DNA from: Oscillospiraceae bacterium
GTDB lineage: Bacteria; Bacillota; Clostridia; Oscillospirales; Ruminococcaceae
NCBI GenBank assembly: GCA_017424665.1
Contig: JAFOYK010000191.1
Coordinates: 1-8,091, forward strand
Reading direction: 5' to 3'
Length of the DNA stretch: 8,091 nt
The notes beneath the pieces were generated by a model. It saw only the letters and a program-made list of their open reading frames with translations, was not told where the DNA came from and made no database searches. Made by a program: the position numbers and the translations under genes. Of the stretch, positions 1 to 6,267 are shown one piece after another. Each line of letters starts with the position of its first letter. Position 1 is the first letter of the stretch.

Positions 1-418
1 AAACGGAAAACATATACCAATAGCGGCGGACAAAAACGTTTCGTTTTTCCTTTGGTTCGCTTCGGAGAAAATCTTCGATAGATTTAAGCAAAACCGCTTC
101 GTCGATTTTTTCCTCAACGCTGTTTTTTGATGGGATACATTCTTCCAGTTCCGAAAGGGCAATTTCCGCATTTCCCTTTCCGCGCTTTTCCGCGGAAAGA
201 TATTCAAGGCGGTTGAGCGCAAGGTTCCTTGCGGTTTTGCAAAGCCAGGCTCCGGGGTTTTCCGGAAAATCCGAAAAAGCAAAATTCCAGAAGGCGAGCA
301 GGGAATCGTTAAGAATTTCTTCCGCATCTTCATCATTCCGAAGAATGTTTTTCGCAACGGTTTTGCAGATTTTTCCGTATTTTTCGGAAAGTTTACCGAG
401 GATTTTTTCCTTTTCCAA
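1..418 (-). CDS. ECF-type RNA polymerase sigma factor, C-terminus cut by window edge
   Basis: Sigma-70 family factor of the small extracytoplasmic-function type, which directs RNA polymerase to a dedicated promoter set. Translating the minus strand from 418 gives 139 open codons running off the left edge. Region 2 is recognisable at residues about 22-72: NILRNDEDAEEILNDSLLAF, then NPGAWLCKTARNLALNRL. An acidic linker follows, and the start of region 4 (KRNVFVRRYWY, residues 125-135) lies just before the cut; the rest of its helix-turn-helix is outside the window. The start is a TTG, chosen because AGGAGGT sits 8 nt upstream and the region-2 alignment begins immediately; there is no in-frame ATG at the N-terminus. 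It has its own promoter and is separated from the lipoprotein gene by a terminator. No anti-sigma gene is visible; one could lie to the left. The family call is firm; regulon and signal are unknown. Confidence 0.88.
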   Translation of the reverse strand, partial: MEKEKILGKLSEKYGKICKTVAKNILRNDEDAEEILNDSLLAFWNFAFSDFPENPGAWLCKTARNLALNRLEYLSAEKRGKGNAEIALSELEECIPSKNSVEEKIDEAVLLKSIEDFLRSEPKEKRNVFVRRYWYMFSV

Positions 419-473
419 AATTCCGCACCTCCTTTTTTGCTTTTTTAAAAAGGCCTTTCGATAATACAGACAG

Positions 474-501
474 ATTATAGCGTGATTTGGTTGCGCGGTA
501 A
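474..501 (-). promoter_or_regulatory. Promoter of the sigma factor gene
   Basis: Reading the minus strand, a perfect TATAAT -10 box lies at 474-479. TTACCG at 496-501 is a weak -35 with 16 bp spacing (ATTACC would give 17). The expected transcript start near 467 leaves a leader of about 50 nt containing the GGAGGT site. The -10 is clear; the -35 is poor. Confidence 0.55.
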
Positions 502-569
502 TAAAAAATGGGGATAAATTTTTTAGAAACGCTGTATATGTGCGCCCGATTTTTGGTTGGACGGAATTA

Positions 570-628
570 CAATCCCTCAGTCTTTTGCCTCCGGCAAAAG
601 ACTGCTCCCTTTGCACAAGGGAGCCTTA
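570..628 (+). repeat. Double-hairpin intergenic repeat, copy 1
   Basis: The copy begins CAATCCCTC. Hairpin 1 is AGTCTTTTGCC (579-589) paired with GGCAAAAGACT (593-603). Hairpin 2 is GCTCCCTT (604-611) paired with AAGGGAGC (617-624), followed by CTTA. The same architecture recurs at 1793-1841, 4079-4133, 5026-5073 (inverted) and 5099-5152. It lies between the lipoprotein terminator and the sigma factor promoter, in a stretch with no gene. Confidence 0.8.
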
Positions 629-644
629 TATTCGGTGGAGGCTA

Positions 645-677
645 TAAAAAAATCCCGCTGAAAAGCGGGATTTTTTT
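645..677 (-). terminator. Rho-independent terminator of the lipoprotein gene, probably bidirectional
   Basis: AATCCCGCT (651-659) pairs with AGCGGGATT (664-672) around a GAAA loop, with A-runs and T-runs on either side extending the stem. On the minus strand the stem is followed by seven T residues, 4 nt after the lipoprotein stop codon. The plus strand also ends in a T-run, so it could stop transcription both ways. Confidence 0.9.
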
Positions 678-681
678 GTTT

Positions 682-1659
682 TTATTCTGTTTTAAGCGAA
701 ACCCGCGGCTTTGCAGGATATGCAATCGGAACAAGGTTTCCGTCCACCATGCTAACCCCGAAAACAACTTCGCTTTCATCGGCGCAAACGTAATAACCTT
801 CGCCGACAAAATTTTCGCCTTCATAAAAATAAATCAGGTAATGGGGTTTTCCGGCAACATCGAAAATTCCTTCGCATTTCGGTTCAAGGTTTATATAATA
901 TTCATCGGCATATTCGGAATAATCTTCCGTCAGAACGCTTCCATATGAACCATAAAGCACTGTTTCCTTATCTTTCGTAAGTTCGGCATAACCCGTTCCG
1001 GAAAGCATGGTTCTTTTCGCTTTTTCTTTTGCTTCGGAAAGAGTTACCGGCATTCTGGGGACATCCTGCTCCGGTGAAAATTTAAGTTCTTCACGCTCAT
1101 AAATGTCTTCCCTTAAAAGAGAAAATTTTTCTCCGTCTTCATTTGTAAAGCAGAAAAATTTTTCGTATTCATAAATGTCTGAAAATTCCTGGATGCGGTT
1201 TCCGAGAGCTTTGGAAATTTGTGTATGTTTTATCATTCCGCCCGGTTCAAAAGAAAGTTCAAAATAATAGGGCATTGTATAACCATACATCATTCCGCAA
1301 ACTTCCGCTGCTTCGTTTTTTTCCACGGAGGCAACAAAGCTATCTATAAGTTCGATACGGTCCGTTCCACTGTTTCCGCTTATTACAAGTTCTTTTGTGT
1401 CTTTATCGATTCCAAGATCCTCAAGCACGGCACGAACATAATCCGCTTCATCATTTTCTTCGTCCCCGGTTTCCGGTTCTTCTTCCGGAACTTCTTCGAC
1501 CGGTTCTTCCTTCGGTTCTTCTTCCGGCAAAGGTTTTGAACTTTCGCTTTCCGAAACTTCAGAAATTTCGGGAACTTCCGGAACGATTTCTTCCGGTTCT
1601 TTTCCGCAACCGGAAAGCAAAAATGCAAAAACAAGAATAAAAATCAAAATCTTTTTCAA
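682..1659 (-). CDS. Lipoprotein of unknown function with acidic tether
   Basis: Predicted membrane-anchored, extracytoplasmic lipoprotein of 325 residues. A lysine-then-hydrophobic signal peptide ends in the lipobox LLSGC, so Cys18 should be the lipidated residue. Residues about 21-73 are a low-complexity linker rich in Glu, Pro and Ser, a likely flexible spacer off the membrane. Residues about 74-325 look globular with many aromatics (YTMPYYFELSF, YADEYYINLEP, KPHYLIYFYEGENFVGEGYY), suggesting beta structure. I recognise no family and see no catalytic motif. The start is TTG, supported by GGAGG 9 nt upstream and by the signal peptide. It forms a single-gene unit with its own promoter and terminator. 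A link to the downstream sigma factor gene is possible but shown only by adjacency. Confidence 0.82.
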   Translation of the reverse strand: MKKILIFILVFAFLLSGCGKEPEEIVPEVPEISEVSESESSKPLPEEEPKEEPVEEVPEEEPETGDEENDEADYVRAVLEDLGIDKDTKELVISGNSGTDRIELIDSFVASVEKNEAAEVCGMMYGYTMPYYFELSFEPGGMIKHTQISKALGNRIQEFSDIYEYEKFFCFTNEDGEKFSLLREDIYEREELKFSPEQDVPRMPVTLSEAKEKAKRTMLSGTGYAELTKDKETVLYGSYGSVLTEDYSEYADEYYINLEPKCEGIFDVAGKPHYLIYFYEGENFVGEGYYVCADESEVVFGVSMVDGNLVPIAYPAKPRVSLKTE

Positions 1660-1699
1660 AAGGAAACACCTCCGATTTTTAAATATTCCTTATATTTAT

Positions 1700-1708
1700 A
1701 TAGTAACA
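1700..1708 (-). promoter_or_regulatory. Extended -10 promoter of the lipoprotein gene
   Basis: On the minus strand TG at 1707-1708, one base, then TACTAT at 1700-1705 form an extended -10 element in an AT-rich stretch. No good -35 is visible at the usual distance. It lies between the argS terminator and the lipoprotein GGAGGTG site (1667-1673), the right place for a promoter of this gene. Confidence 0.5.
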
Positions 1709-1730
1709 TATTTTGGCAGTTTTGTTGCAT

Positions 1731-1761
1731 AAAAAAAGAAAAATCCCGCATTTCTGCGGGA
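1731..1761 (-). terminator. Rho-independent terminator after argS
   Basis: TCCCGCA (1744-1750) pairs with TGCGGGA (1755-1761) around a TTTC loop. On the minus strand the stem is followed by TTTTTCTTTTTTT. It lies about 80 nt past the argS stop and closes the transcription unit that contains argS. Confidence 0.9.
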
Positions 1762-1777
1762 CTTTTTCGTTTTTTAC

Positions 1778-1790
1778 GCCGCTTTGCGGC
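1778..1790. repeat. Short GC-rich hairpin next to repeat copy 2
   Basis: GCCGC (1778-1782) and GCGGC (1786-1790) pair around TTT. It sits between the argS terminator and repeat copy 2, and may be an edge of that element. No other function is visible. Confidence 0.5.
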
Positions 1791-1792
1791 TG

Positions 1793-1841
1793 CACCTCAT
1801 CCGTCAGCCTGCGGCTGACACCTTCCCCTCAAGGGGAAGGC
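1793..1841 (+). repeat. Double-hairpin intergenic repeat, copy 2, abutting the argS stop
   Basis: Hairpin 1 is GTCAGCC (1803-1809) with GGCTGAC (1813-1819). Hairpin 2 is CCTTCCCC (1821-1828) with GGGGAAGG (1833-1840). It is the most diverged copy in the window: its leader reads ACCTCATCC where other copies have AATCCCTC. Hairpin 2 ends one base from the argS stop codon (1842-1844), so it would form the first structure of the argS 3' untranslated region. Confidence 0.75.
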
Positions 1842-3581
1842 TTACATGGATTCCGGAACGGAAACTTTAAGCATGGTGAGAACGTTTTTGATAACGGTTT
1901 TGGTTGCGGCGCAAAGAGCGGTTCTTGCGGCAACAACTTCTTCGCTTTCGCCGCGAACACGGCAGGCGTTATAGAATTTGTGGAACATGGTTGCAACTTC
2001 GATTGCGTATTTGGTGATTCTGGAAGGATCGTAGGTTTTTACGGATTCTTCGATTTCGCCGGGGAATTTTGCAATTTCGGTTACAAGAGCGAATTCTTCC
2101 GGAGCGGTGAAGTTATAAAGGGAGATATCCTCTTTAAGTTCGGTTCCTTCTTCAGCAAGAGCGCGAAGAATGGAGCAGATTCTTGCGTGAGCGTACTGAA
2201 CATAATAAACGGGGTTATCGTTGGTGTTCTTTACCGCAAGGCCAAGGTCGAAGAGAAGGTGGGTGTTGGGTTCGCGCATATTGAAGAGGAAACGTGCTGC
2301 ATCGATCGGAACTTCGTCGAGAAGGTCGGTAAGGGTGATTGCCTTACCGGTACGTTTGCTCATTTTTTCGGGTTTGCCGTCACGCATAAGTTCGACCATC
2401 TGCATGAGAACAACGTCGAGCTTGCTTCCGTCAAGGCCGACTGCATCCATTGCGCCCTGAAGTCTTGCGACGTGGCCGTGGTGGTCTGCACCCCAGACAT
2501 TGATTACTTTATCGAATCCGCGTTCCGCGAATTTGTTGTAATGGTAAGCGATGTCGCCTGCGAAATAGGTGGGGTTTCCGTTTGCGCGGATGATTACGTC
2601 GTCTTTAAGTTCAAGAGCTTCGATCTGTTTATCGGTTTTGCCTTCTTTTTTGAAGCGTTCGGTAAGAACTTCTGCGTTTTTATACCAGAGAGCGCCGTCT
2701 TTTTCATAAGTAAGACCTTTTTCGGTAAGGATCTTTACAACTTTTTCGATGGAACCGTCGTTATAAAGGCTACTTTCACGGAACCAGACGTCATAGTTGA
2801 TGCTGTATTTTCCAAGGTCGCGCTGAAGGCCTTCAACGTTTGCGGGAAGAGCATAGGCAACGAGAGCTGCTTTTCTTTCGGAGGATTCCGCATTAACATA
2901 TTTGTCGCCGTTGATTTCGGTGAATTCTTTTGCGCGGACTTTGATATCCTCGCCATGGTAGCCGTCTTCGGGGAATTCGATTGCGTCTTCGCCGAGATGG
3001 AGCTGGAGATATCTTGCTTCAAGGGATTTTCCGAATTTTTCGATCTGGTTGCCTGCGTCGTTGATATAGAATTCGCGGGTAACGTCATAGCCGCACCATT
3101 TCATTGCTTCGGCAAGACCGTCGCCGATTGCGCCGCCCCTTGCGTTGCCCATGTGCATCGGGCCGGTGGGGTTTGCGGAAACGAATTCGACCATAACTTT
3201 TTTGCCTTCGCCCATGTTGCCGGTTCCGTAAGTATCTTTTTCGGTAAGAACGGCGGAAACGGTTTCTGCGAACCAATGGGGTGCATAGAAAACGTTAAGG
3301 AAGCCGGGGCCTGCTACTTCTGCTTTTTCAAAATAAGTTCCGTCAAGGTCGATGTGAGCGACGATTGCGTCAGCGATCTGGCGCGGGCCTTTACGGAAAG
3401 CTTTTGCGGAAACCATTGCTACGTTGGAAGCAAGGTCGCCGTTTTTGTTGTCTGCCGGAATTTCAATGTTGAATTTCGGAATTTCACCTTCCGGAAGTTC
3501 GCCTGCGGCGATTGCTTCGTTCACCGCTTTTTCGATAAGTTCTTTGTACTGCGCTTTGGCCTCGGCCACTAAGTTACGCAT
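1842..3581 (-). CDS. argS: Arginine-tRNA ligase (ArgRS, class I)
   Basis: Cytoplasmic class I synthetase that charges tRNA-Arg with arginine using ATP. Numbered from the chosen ATG (579 residues): an N-terminal Add1-type domain (about 1-115); PTGPMHMGNARGGA carrying the HIGH-equivalent HMGN at 143-146; WGADHHGHVARL at 363-374; KMSKR at 406-410; and a C-terminal DALR anticodon-binding domain starting at NPVYYVQYAHARI (456-468). Length is normal. A GTG at 3590 would add three residues, but AAGGAG (3592-3597) lies 1 nt from that GTG and 10 nt from the ATG at 3581, so the ATG is preferred. The start overlaps the end of the DUF1934 gene by 8 nt, suggesting translational coupling. The terminator downstream indicates it is the last gene of its operon. 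Confidence 0.97.
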   Translation of the reverse strand: MRNLVAEAKAQYKELIEKAVNEAIAAGELPEGEIPKFNIEIPADNKNGDLASNVAMVSAKAFRKGPRQIADAIVAHIDLDGTYFEKAEVAGPGFLNVFYAPHWFAETVSAVLTEKDTYGTGNMGEGKKVMVEFVSANPTGPMHMGNARGGAIGDGLAEAMKWCGYDVTREFYINDAGNQIEKFGKSLEARYLQLHLGEDAIEFPEDGYHGEDIKVRAKEFTEINGDKYVNAESSERKAALVAYALPANVEGLQRDLGKYSINYDVWFRESSLYNDGSIEKVVKILTEKGLTYEKDGALWYKNAEVLTERFKKEGKTDKQIEALELKDDVIIRANGNPTYFAGDIAYHYNKFAERGFDKVINVWGADHHGHVARLQGAMDAVGLDGSKLDVVLMQMVELMRDGKPEKMSKRTGKAITLTDLLDEVPIDAARFLFNMREPNTHLLFDLGLAVKNTNDNPVYYVQYAHARICSILRALAEEGTELKEDISLYNFTAPEEFALVTEIAKFPGEIEESVKTYDPSRITKYAIEVATMFHKFYNACRVRGESEEVVAARTALCAATKTVIKNVLTMLKVSVPESM

Positions 3582-4011
3582 TTTCTTCACACTCCTTGAC
3601 TACTATGTTAACTTCATTTTCGCTTGCAAACATGGCGTTTATATCCATGGAATATTTAAAATTAAGGGTTCCGCCGTTATCTTCAAGGCCGTTTTCAATT
3701 CCGTAACCCTGAATTCCCATTATCCAATCGGCATAGCCGTTGTCGTAATGGCATTGGTGGCGTTCGCCTTTTTCAATAATAAGCTGCTGGTTTCTTTTGC
3801 CGCTTCGGGTCATTGTAACGCGGTTGTCCCCTTCGATTTTAAGAAGGGTCTTCATGGTCGGCTCGGTGTCTTCTTCATCCATTTCCTCATAGGAAAGATA
3901 AAGAACGTCGCGCCTTTTATAATAGCGGCCCTTGGTCATAAGTTCGATGGTGTCTTTTTCGCCATCCACTTCCTGGGTGCCTTTTATTAAAATCATAACG
4001 TCTTTTTTCAT
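3574..4011 (-). CDS. DUF1934 family beta-barrel protein (YwiB-like)
   Basis: Protein of 145 residues matching the DUF1934 family as I know it: an N-terminal strand with a short lead (MKKDVMILIKGTQEVDGEKD), YYKRRDVLYLSYEE in the middle, LLKIEGDNRVTMTRSG (about 56-71), a GERHQCHYDNGY turn (82-93) and a C-terminal NFKYSMDIN strand (117-125). The family forms a small lipocalin-like barrel of unknown biochemical role and commonly lies directly before argS in Firmicutes (ywiB in Bacillus), as it does here. The ATG at 4011 has AAAGGA 7 nt upstream. No signal peptide, so presumably cytoplasmic. The last codons overlap the argS start by 8 nt. Function is unknown. Confidence 0.85.
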   Translation of the reverse strand: MKKDVMILIKGTQEVDGEKDTIELMTKGRYYKRRDVLYLSYEEMDEEDTEPTMKTLLKIEGDNRVTMTRSGKRNQQLIIEKGERHQCHYDNGYADWIMGIQGYGIENGLEDNGGTLNFKYSMDINAMFASENEVNIVVKECEENA

Positions 4012-4028
4012 TTGTTTTTCCTTTGTAT

Positions 4029-4055
4029 TGTAGGGCGGGGGCTTGCTCCCGCCGT
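4029..4055 (-). repeat. CCTAC-type palindromic repeat, copy a (inverted)
   Basis: GGCGGGGG (4034-4041) pairs with CTCCCGCC (4046-4053), with one G-T pair, around CTTG. On the minus strand the stem is followed by CTACAA. The same plan (GC-rich stem then CCTAC) occurs in plus orientation at 4150-4190 and 6250-6285. It lies just upstream of the DUF1934 ribosome binding site (4019-4024). Confidence 0.6.
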
Positions 4056-4078
4056 TTATTTGCAGTTTATCGAAGAAG

Positions 4079-4133
4079 GAATCCCTCCGTCATCGCTTAC
4101 GCGATGACACCTCCCTTTAGGCAAGGGAGGCTT
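4079..4133 (+). repeat. Double-hairpin intergenic repeat, copy 3
   Basis: Leader GAATCCCTCC; hairpin 1 is GTCATCGC (4089-4096) with GCGATGAC (4101-4108) around TTAC; hairpin 2 is CCTCCCTT (4110-4117) with AAGGGAGG (4123-4130), followed by CTTG. It lies in the 187-base gap between the murI stop and the DUF1934 start. No gene and no convincing promoter is visible in this gap, so DUF1934-argS may depend on read-through from murI. Confidence 0.85.
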
Positions 4134-4149
4134 GCCCTCTGGGAATCCT

Positions 4150-4190
4150 TTTTACGGGCGGATGATATCCGCCCCTACGGTTTTACCGGT
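4150..4190 (+). repeat. CCTAC-type palindromic repeat, copy b
   Basis: GGGCGGAT (4156-4163) and ATCCGCCC (4167-4174) pair around GAT, followed by CTACGGTTTTACCGG. The tail resembles the CCCTACGG tail of the copy at 6250-6285. It lies 9 bases past the murI stop. On the minus strand no T-run follows the stem closely, so it is not a standard terminator. Confidence 0.6.
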
Positions 4191-4198
4191 TTTTTATA

Positions 4199-5011
4199 TC
4201 AGAGTTCCTCTATCTCGACTCTTGTTACGTCGGAAAGTTCTTCGCCGAGAAATTCTTTTCCAAGCTTTGCGAAGCCTTCTTCCTTATCGGTTACAAAAAA
4301 CTTCATTCCGCCGATTTTTCTCCAGCCGGAAAGCATATCTTTTTCTTCAAGAAGGGCTTTTGCCCCAAGGGCGGCTTCCTTTCCGGAATCGATAAGGTTG
4401 AGCTTATGTTCGGTGACAGAATCGATAAGGTTATAGAGCAAAGGATAATGGGTGCAGCCGAGAATCAGGGTGTCGATATCCTTTCCTTCGAAAGCGGAAA
4501 GATAATCCTTTGCAACAAGGCGGGTAACTTCGCAGCCCGCCGCGAAATAACCGTTTTCAACAAGGGGGACGAAAAGCGGGCAGGCTTTTCCGGTGAATTT
4601 TGCTTCCGGCATAAGTTCTGCGGTAAGTTTTTCGTAAGAACCGCTGGCAACGGTGGCGGCGGTGGCGATTAAGCCGATATTTTTGTTTTTAGTCGCGGAA
4701 ACAGCGGCTTTAACGGTGGATTCAAGAACGCCCATACAAGGGACGTTTCTTCCTTCGTTCATCTTTTCGCCAAGAACGGAACTTACCGTTCCGCAGGCAA
4801 CAAGGATCATTTTGACGTCCTGTTTTTCAAGGAAATCCATACACTGTTTCGCGTATTCTTTTATGATATGAGGGCTTCGGCTTCCGTAAGGAACTCTTCC
4901 GGTGTCGCCGAAAAAGACGATGTCTTCTCCGGGAAGGATGCGGCGGAGTTCCCTGACGGCGGTAAGGCCGCCGAGACCGGAATCGAAAACGCCTATTGGT
5001 CTGTTATCCAT
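4199..5011 (-). CDS. murI: Glutamate racemase
   Basis: Cytoplasmic, cofactor-independent enzyme that interconverts L- and D-glutamate, supplying D-Glu for the peptidoglycan stem peptide. It has 270 residues, normal for the family. The N-terminal motif GVFDSGLGG gives Asp10-Ser11, followed by RVPYGSRS (Pro41-Tyr42-Gly43). The two catalytic cysteines are Cys73 (VACGTVSS) and Cys186 (LGCTHYP). An oddity is Gly74: the usual first motif is ACNT, so the conserved Asn is replaced while both Cys and Thr75 remain. The ATG at 5011 has AAGGAG 5 nt upstream. It lies downstream of ddl across a 143-base gap filled by two inverted repeats, and upstream of DUF1934-argS. Pairing with ddl fits a cell-wall precursor role. 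Confidence 0.93.
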   Translation of the reverse strand: MDNRPIGVFDSGLGGLTAVRELRRILPGEDIVFFGDTGRVPYGSRSPHIIKEYAKQCMDFLEKQDVKMILVACGTVSSVLGEKMNEGRNVPCMGVLESTVKAAVSATKNKNIGLIATAATVASGSYEKLTAELMPEAKFTGKACPLFVPLVENGYFAAGCEVTRLVAKDYLSAFEGKDIDTLILGCTHYPLLYNLIDSVTEHKLNLIDSGKEAALGAKALLEEKDMLSGWRKIGGMKFFVTDKEEGFAKLGKEFLGEELSDVTRVEIEEL

Positions 5012-5025
5012 AAATTCTCCTTATG

Positions 5026-5073
5026 CGCCCCTTGTTAAAGGGGAGAGGGCCACGAAGTGGCGAGGGGATTCTT
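5026..5073 (-). repeat. Double-hairpin intergenic repeat, copy 4 (inverted)
   Basis: Read on the minus strand: AAGAATCCCCTC, hairpin 1 GCCAC/GTGGC (5057-5061 with 5049-5053), then hairpin 2 CCCCTT/AAGGGG (5038-5043 with 5028-5033). It faces copy 5 across 25 bases (5074-5098), with the AAGAATCCC leaders pointing toward each other. Hairpin 2 ends 5 bases from the murI ribosome binding site (5017-5022). Confidence 0.8.
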
Positions 5074-5098
5074 ATTTTAAAAGCACCGGTTGCGGAGG

Positions 5099-5152
5099 AA
5101 GAATCCCTCCACCGCCTGCGGCGGTCCCCCTCCCTTTGACAAGGGAGGCTTT
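5099..5152 (+). repeat. Double-hairpin intergenic repeat, copy 5
   Basis: Leader AAGAATCCCTCC; hairpin 1 ACCGCC (5111-5116) with GGCGGT (5120-5125); hairpin 2 CCTCCCTT (5129-5136) with AAGGGAGG (5141-5148), then CTTTA. It ends a few bases from the ddl stop codon (5155-5157), so it forms the start of the ddl-murI spacer in the transcript. With copy 4 it makes an inverted pair. Confidence 0.85.
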
Positions 5153-5154
5153 AT

Positions 5155-6216
5155 TTATTCTTGTGCAAGTTCCAGAAGTTTATCGATAAGTTCGGAATAG
5201 GTCATTCCGGTGCTCATGATAAGCTTAGGATACATGGAGATGTTGGTGAAACCGGGAAGGGTGTTCGGTTCGTTAAGAACGATTTTTCCGGATTCGCCGT
5301 CGATAAGAAAATCAACACGGGTAAGGCCGCTGCAGCCGAGAATTTTATAGGCTTTTTTAGCGGTTTCGCGGATTTCTTCAGCAACGGAATCTTCGATTCT
5401 TGCTTTAAGGAAAGTTTCGCTTTCGTCGTTGAAATATTTTGCGTCGTAACTATAGAATTCATCCGCGGGAACGATTTCGCCGGGGCCTCCGACGAGAAGT
5501 TCTTCGTTTCCGAGCACCGCGCATTCAACTTCGATGGGGTTCTTTACGGCTTCTTCGATGATGATCTTCACGTCGTGCTCAAAAGCAAGTTCCATTGCTT
5601 CTTTGAGTTTTTCCGGGGATTTTACCATGGAAATTCCGACGGAGGAACCTGCATTTGCGGGTTTTACGAAAACCGGCCAGCCAAGTTCGGTTTCAACCGC
5701 TTTTTCCGCTTCGGAATAATCAACGTTTCCGCGGAAACAGGTGAGCCATTTAACCTGGGGAACACCGGCGCCTTTAAGAACGGAATGGCAGACTTCCTTA
5801 TCCATGCAGACCGCGGAAGCAAGAACTTTGCAGCCGACATAGGGGATTCCGGCAATTTCGAGAAGGCCCTGCATGGTTCCGTCTTCGCCGTTTTTTCCGT
5901 GAAGAACGGGGTAAACAACGTCAACATAAAGTTCTTCCCAGCCGTTTTTGCCTTCGACCATAAGGCCGTGAACGGTTCTGTCCGGGCAGATGAAAGCTTT
6001 TTTAAGATTTTCGGAATCTTTATCCCATTCATGGGCGCGGACTTTTTCAATTTCGCCGCCGTAAAGATACCATTCGCCGGTTTTGGTGATTCCCACAAGA
6101 ACCGGTTCATATTTTTCTCTGTCCACGTTTTCAAAAACGGAGGAAACGGAAAGACAGGAAACTTCATATTCGCTTGAAACTCCGCCAAAAAGCAGAGCAA
6201 CGGTTTTCTTTGCCAT
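5155..6216 (-). CDS. ddl: D-alanine-D-alanine ligase
   Basis: ATP-grasp ligase that joins two D-alanines for the peptidoglycan precursor; cytoplasmic. From the ATG at 6216 it has 353 residues: LLFGGVSSEYEVS (catalytic Glu16 in the usual EHEVS position), HGKNGEDGTMQG (107-118), PYVGCKVLASAVCMDK (125-140), VFVKPANAGSSVGIS (182-196), the omega loop EFYSYDAKY (253-261) and NEPNTLPGFT (315-324). The Tyr-Lys-Tyr omega loop indicates D-Ala as second substrate, not the D-lactate type of VanA. Variations are His to Tyr in EYEVS and Pro in NEPNT, where Ile or Val is usual. An in-frame start at 6267 lies inside a repeat palindrome and adds no family residues, so MAKKTVALLFGG is preferred. The ribosome binding site is weak: AAGAGG 11 nt upstream. 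Confidence 0.95.
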   Translation of the reverse strand: MAKKTVALLFGGVSSEYEVSCLSVSSVFENVDREKYEPVLVGITKTGEWYLYGGEIEKVRAHEWDKDSENLKKAFICPDRTVHGLMVEGKNGWEELYVDVVYPVLHGKNGEDGTMQGLLEIAGIPYVGCKVLASAVCMDKEVCHSVLKGAGVPQVKWLTCFRGNVDYSEAEKAVETELGWPVFVKPANAGSSVGISMVKSPEKLKEAMELAFEHDVKIIIEEAVKNPIEVECAVLGNEELLVGGPGEIVPADEFYSYDAKYFNDESETFLKARIEDSVAEEIRETAKKAYKILGCSGLTRVDFLIDGESGKIVLNEPNTLPGFTNISMYPKLIMSTGMTYSELIDKLLELAQE

Positions 6217-6238
6217 TTTATATAAAACCTCTTTTCGG

Positions 6239-6267
6239 TTTATAATCGGTTTTAACGGAACGGTCAA
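6239..6267 (-). promoter_or_regulatory. Candidate sigma-A promoter for ddl with -35 inside a repeat palindrome
   Basis: On the minus strand TTGACC (6262-6267) and TATAAA (6239-6244) are separated by exactly 17 bp, a good match to the housekeeping consensus. The -35 lies in the centre of the palindrome at 6257-6276. The expected start near 6232 would leave a leader of only about 16 nt, with the AAGAGG site at its very 5' end. That short leader is the main reason for caution. Confidence 0.5.

Noticed and set aside
508..948. Plus-strand open frame of 146 codons
   Set aside because: It runs through repeat copy 1 and the terminator into the antisense of the lipoprotein; no ribosome binding site and no protein-like features.
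1713..3572. Long open frame of 619 codons on the plus strand
   Set aside because: It is antisense to argS, whose catalytic motifs are all present on the minus strand. The plus-strand translation is Phe/Cys-rich with no recognisable motif.
5020..5100. Separate promoter for murI around AT-rich 5074-5082
   Set aside because: A TAAAAT-like -10 is present on the minus strand, but no acceptable -35 is found at 16-18 bp.
570..5152. CRISPR-like array
   Set aside because: The repeats are scattered between genes, vary in sequence and orientation, and are not separated by uniform spacers. No cas gene is present.
5161..6177. Plus-strand open frame of 338 codons
   Set aside because: Antisense shadow of ddl, with the same Phe-rich composition and no domain or ribosome binding site of its own.
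5155..6216. Vancomycin-resistance type ligase (VanA/VanC group), suggested by the VGCKVLASAVCMDK segment
   Set aside because: The omega loop EFYSYDAKY is of the D-Ala-D-Ala type, and no vanH, vanX, vanT or sensor-regulator genes are nearby.
6214..6267. 17-residue N-terminal extension of Ddl
   Set aside because: It would be encoded by the repeat palindrome and promoter region, and the family alignment begins at MAKKTVALLFGG.
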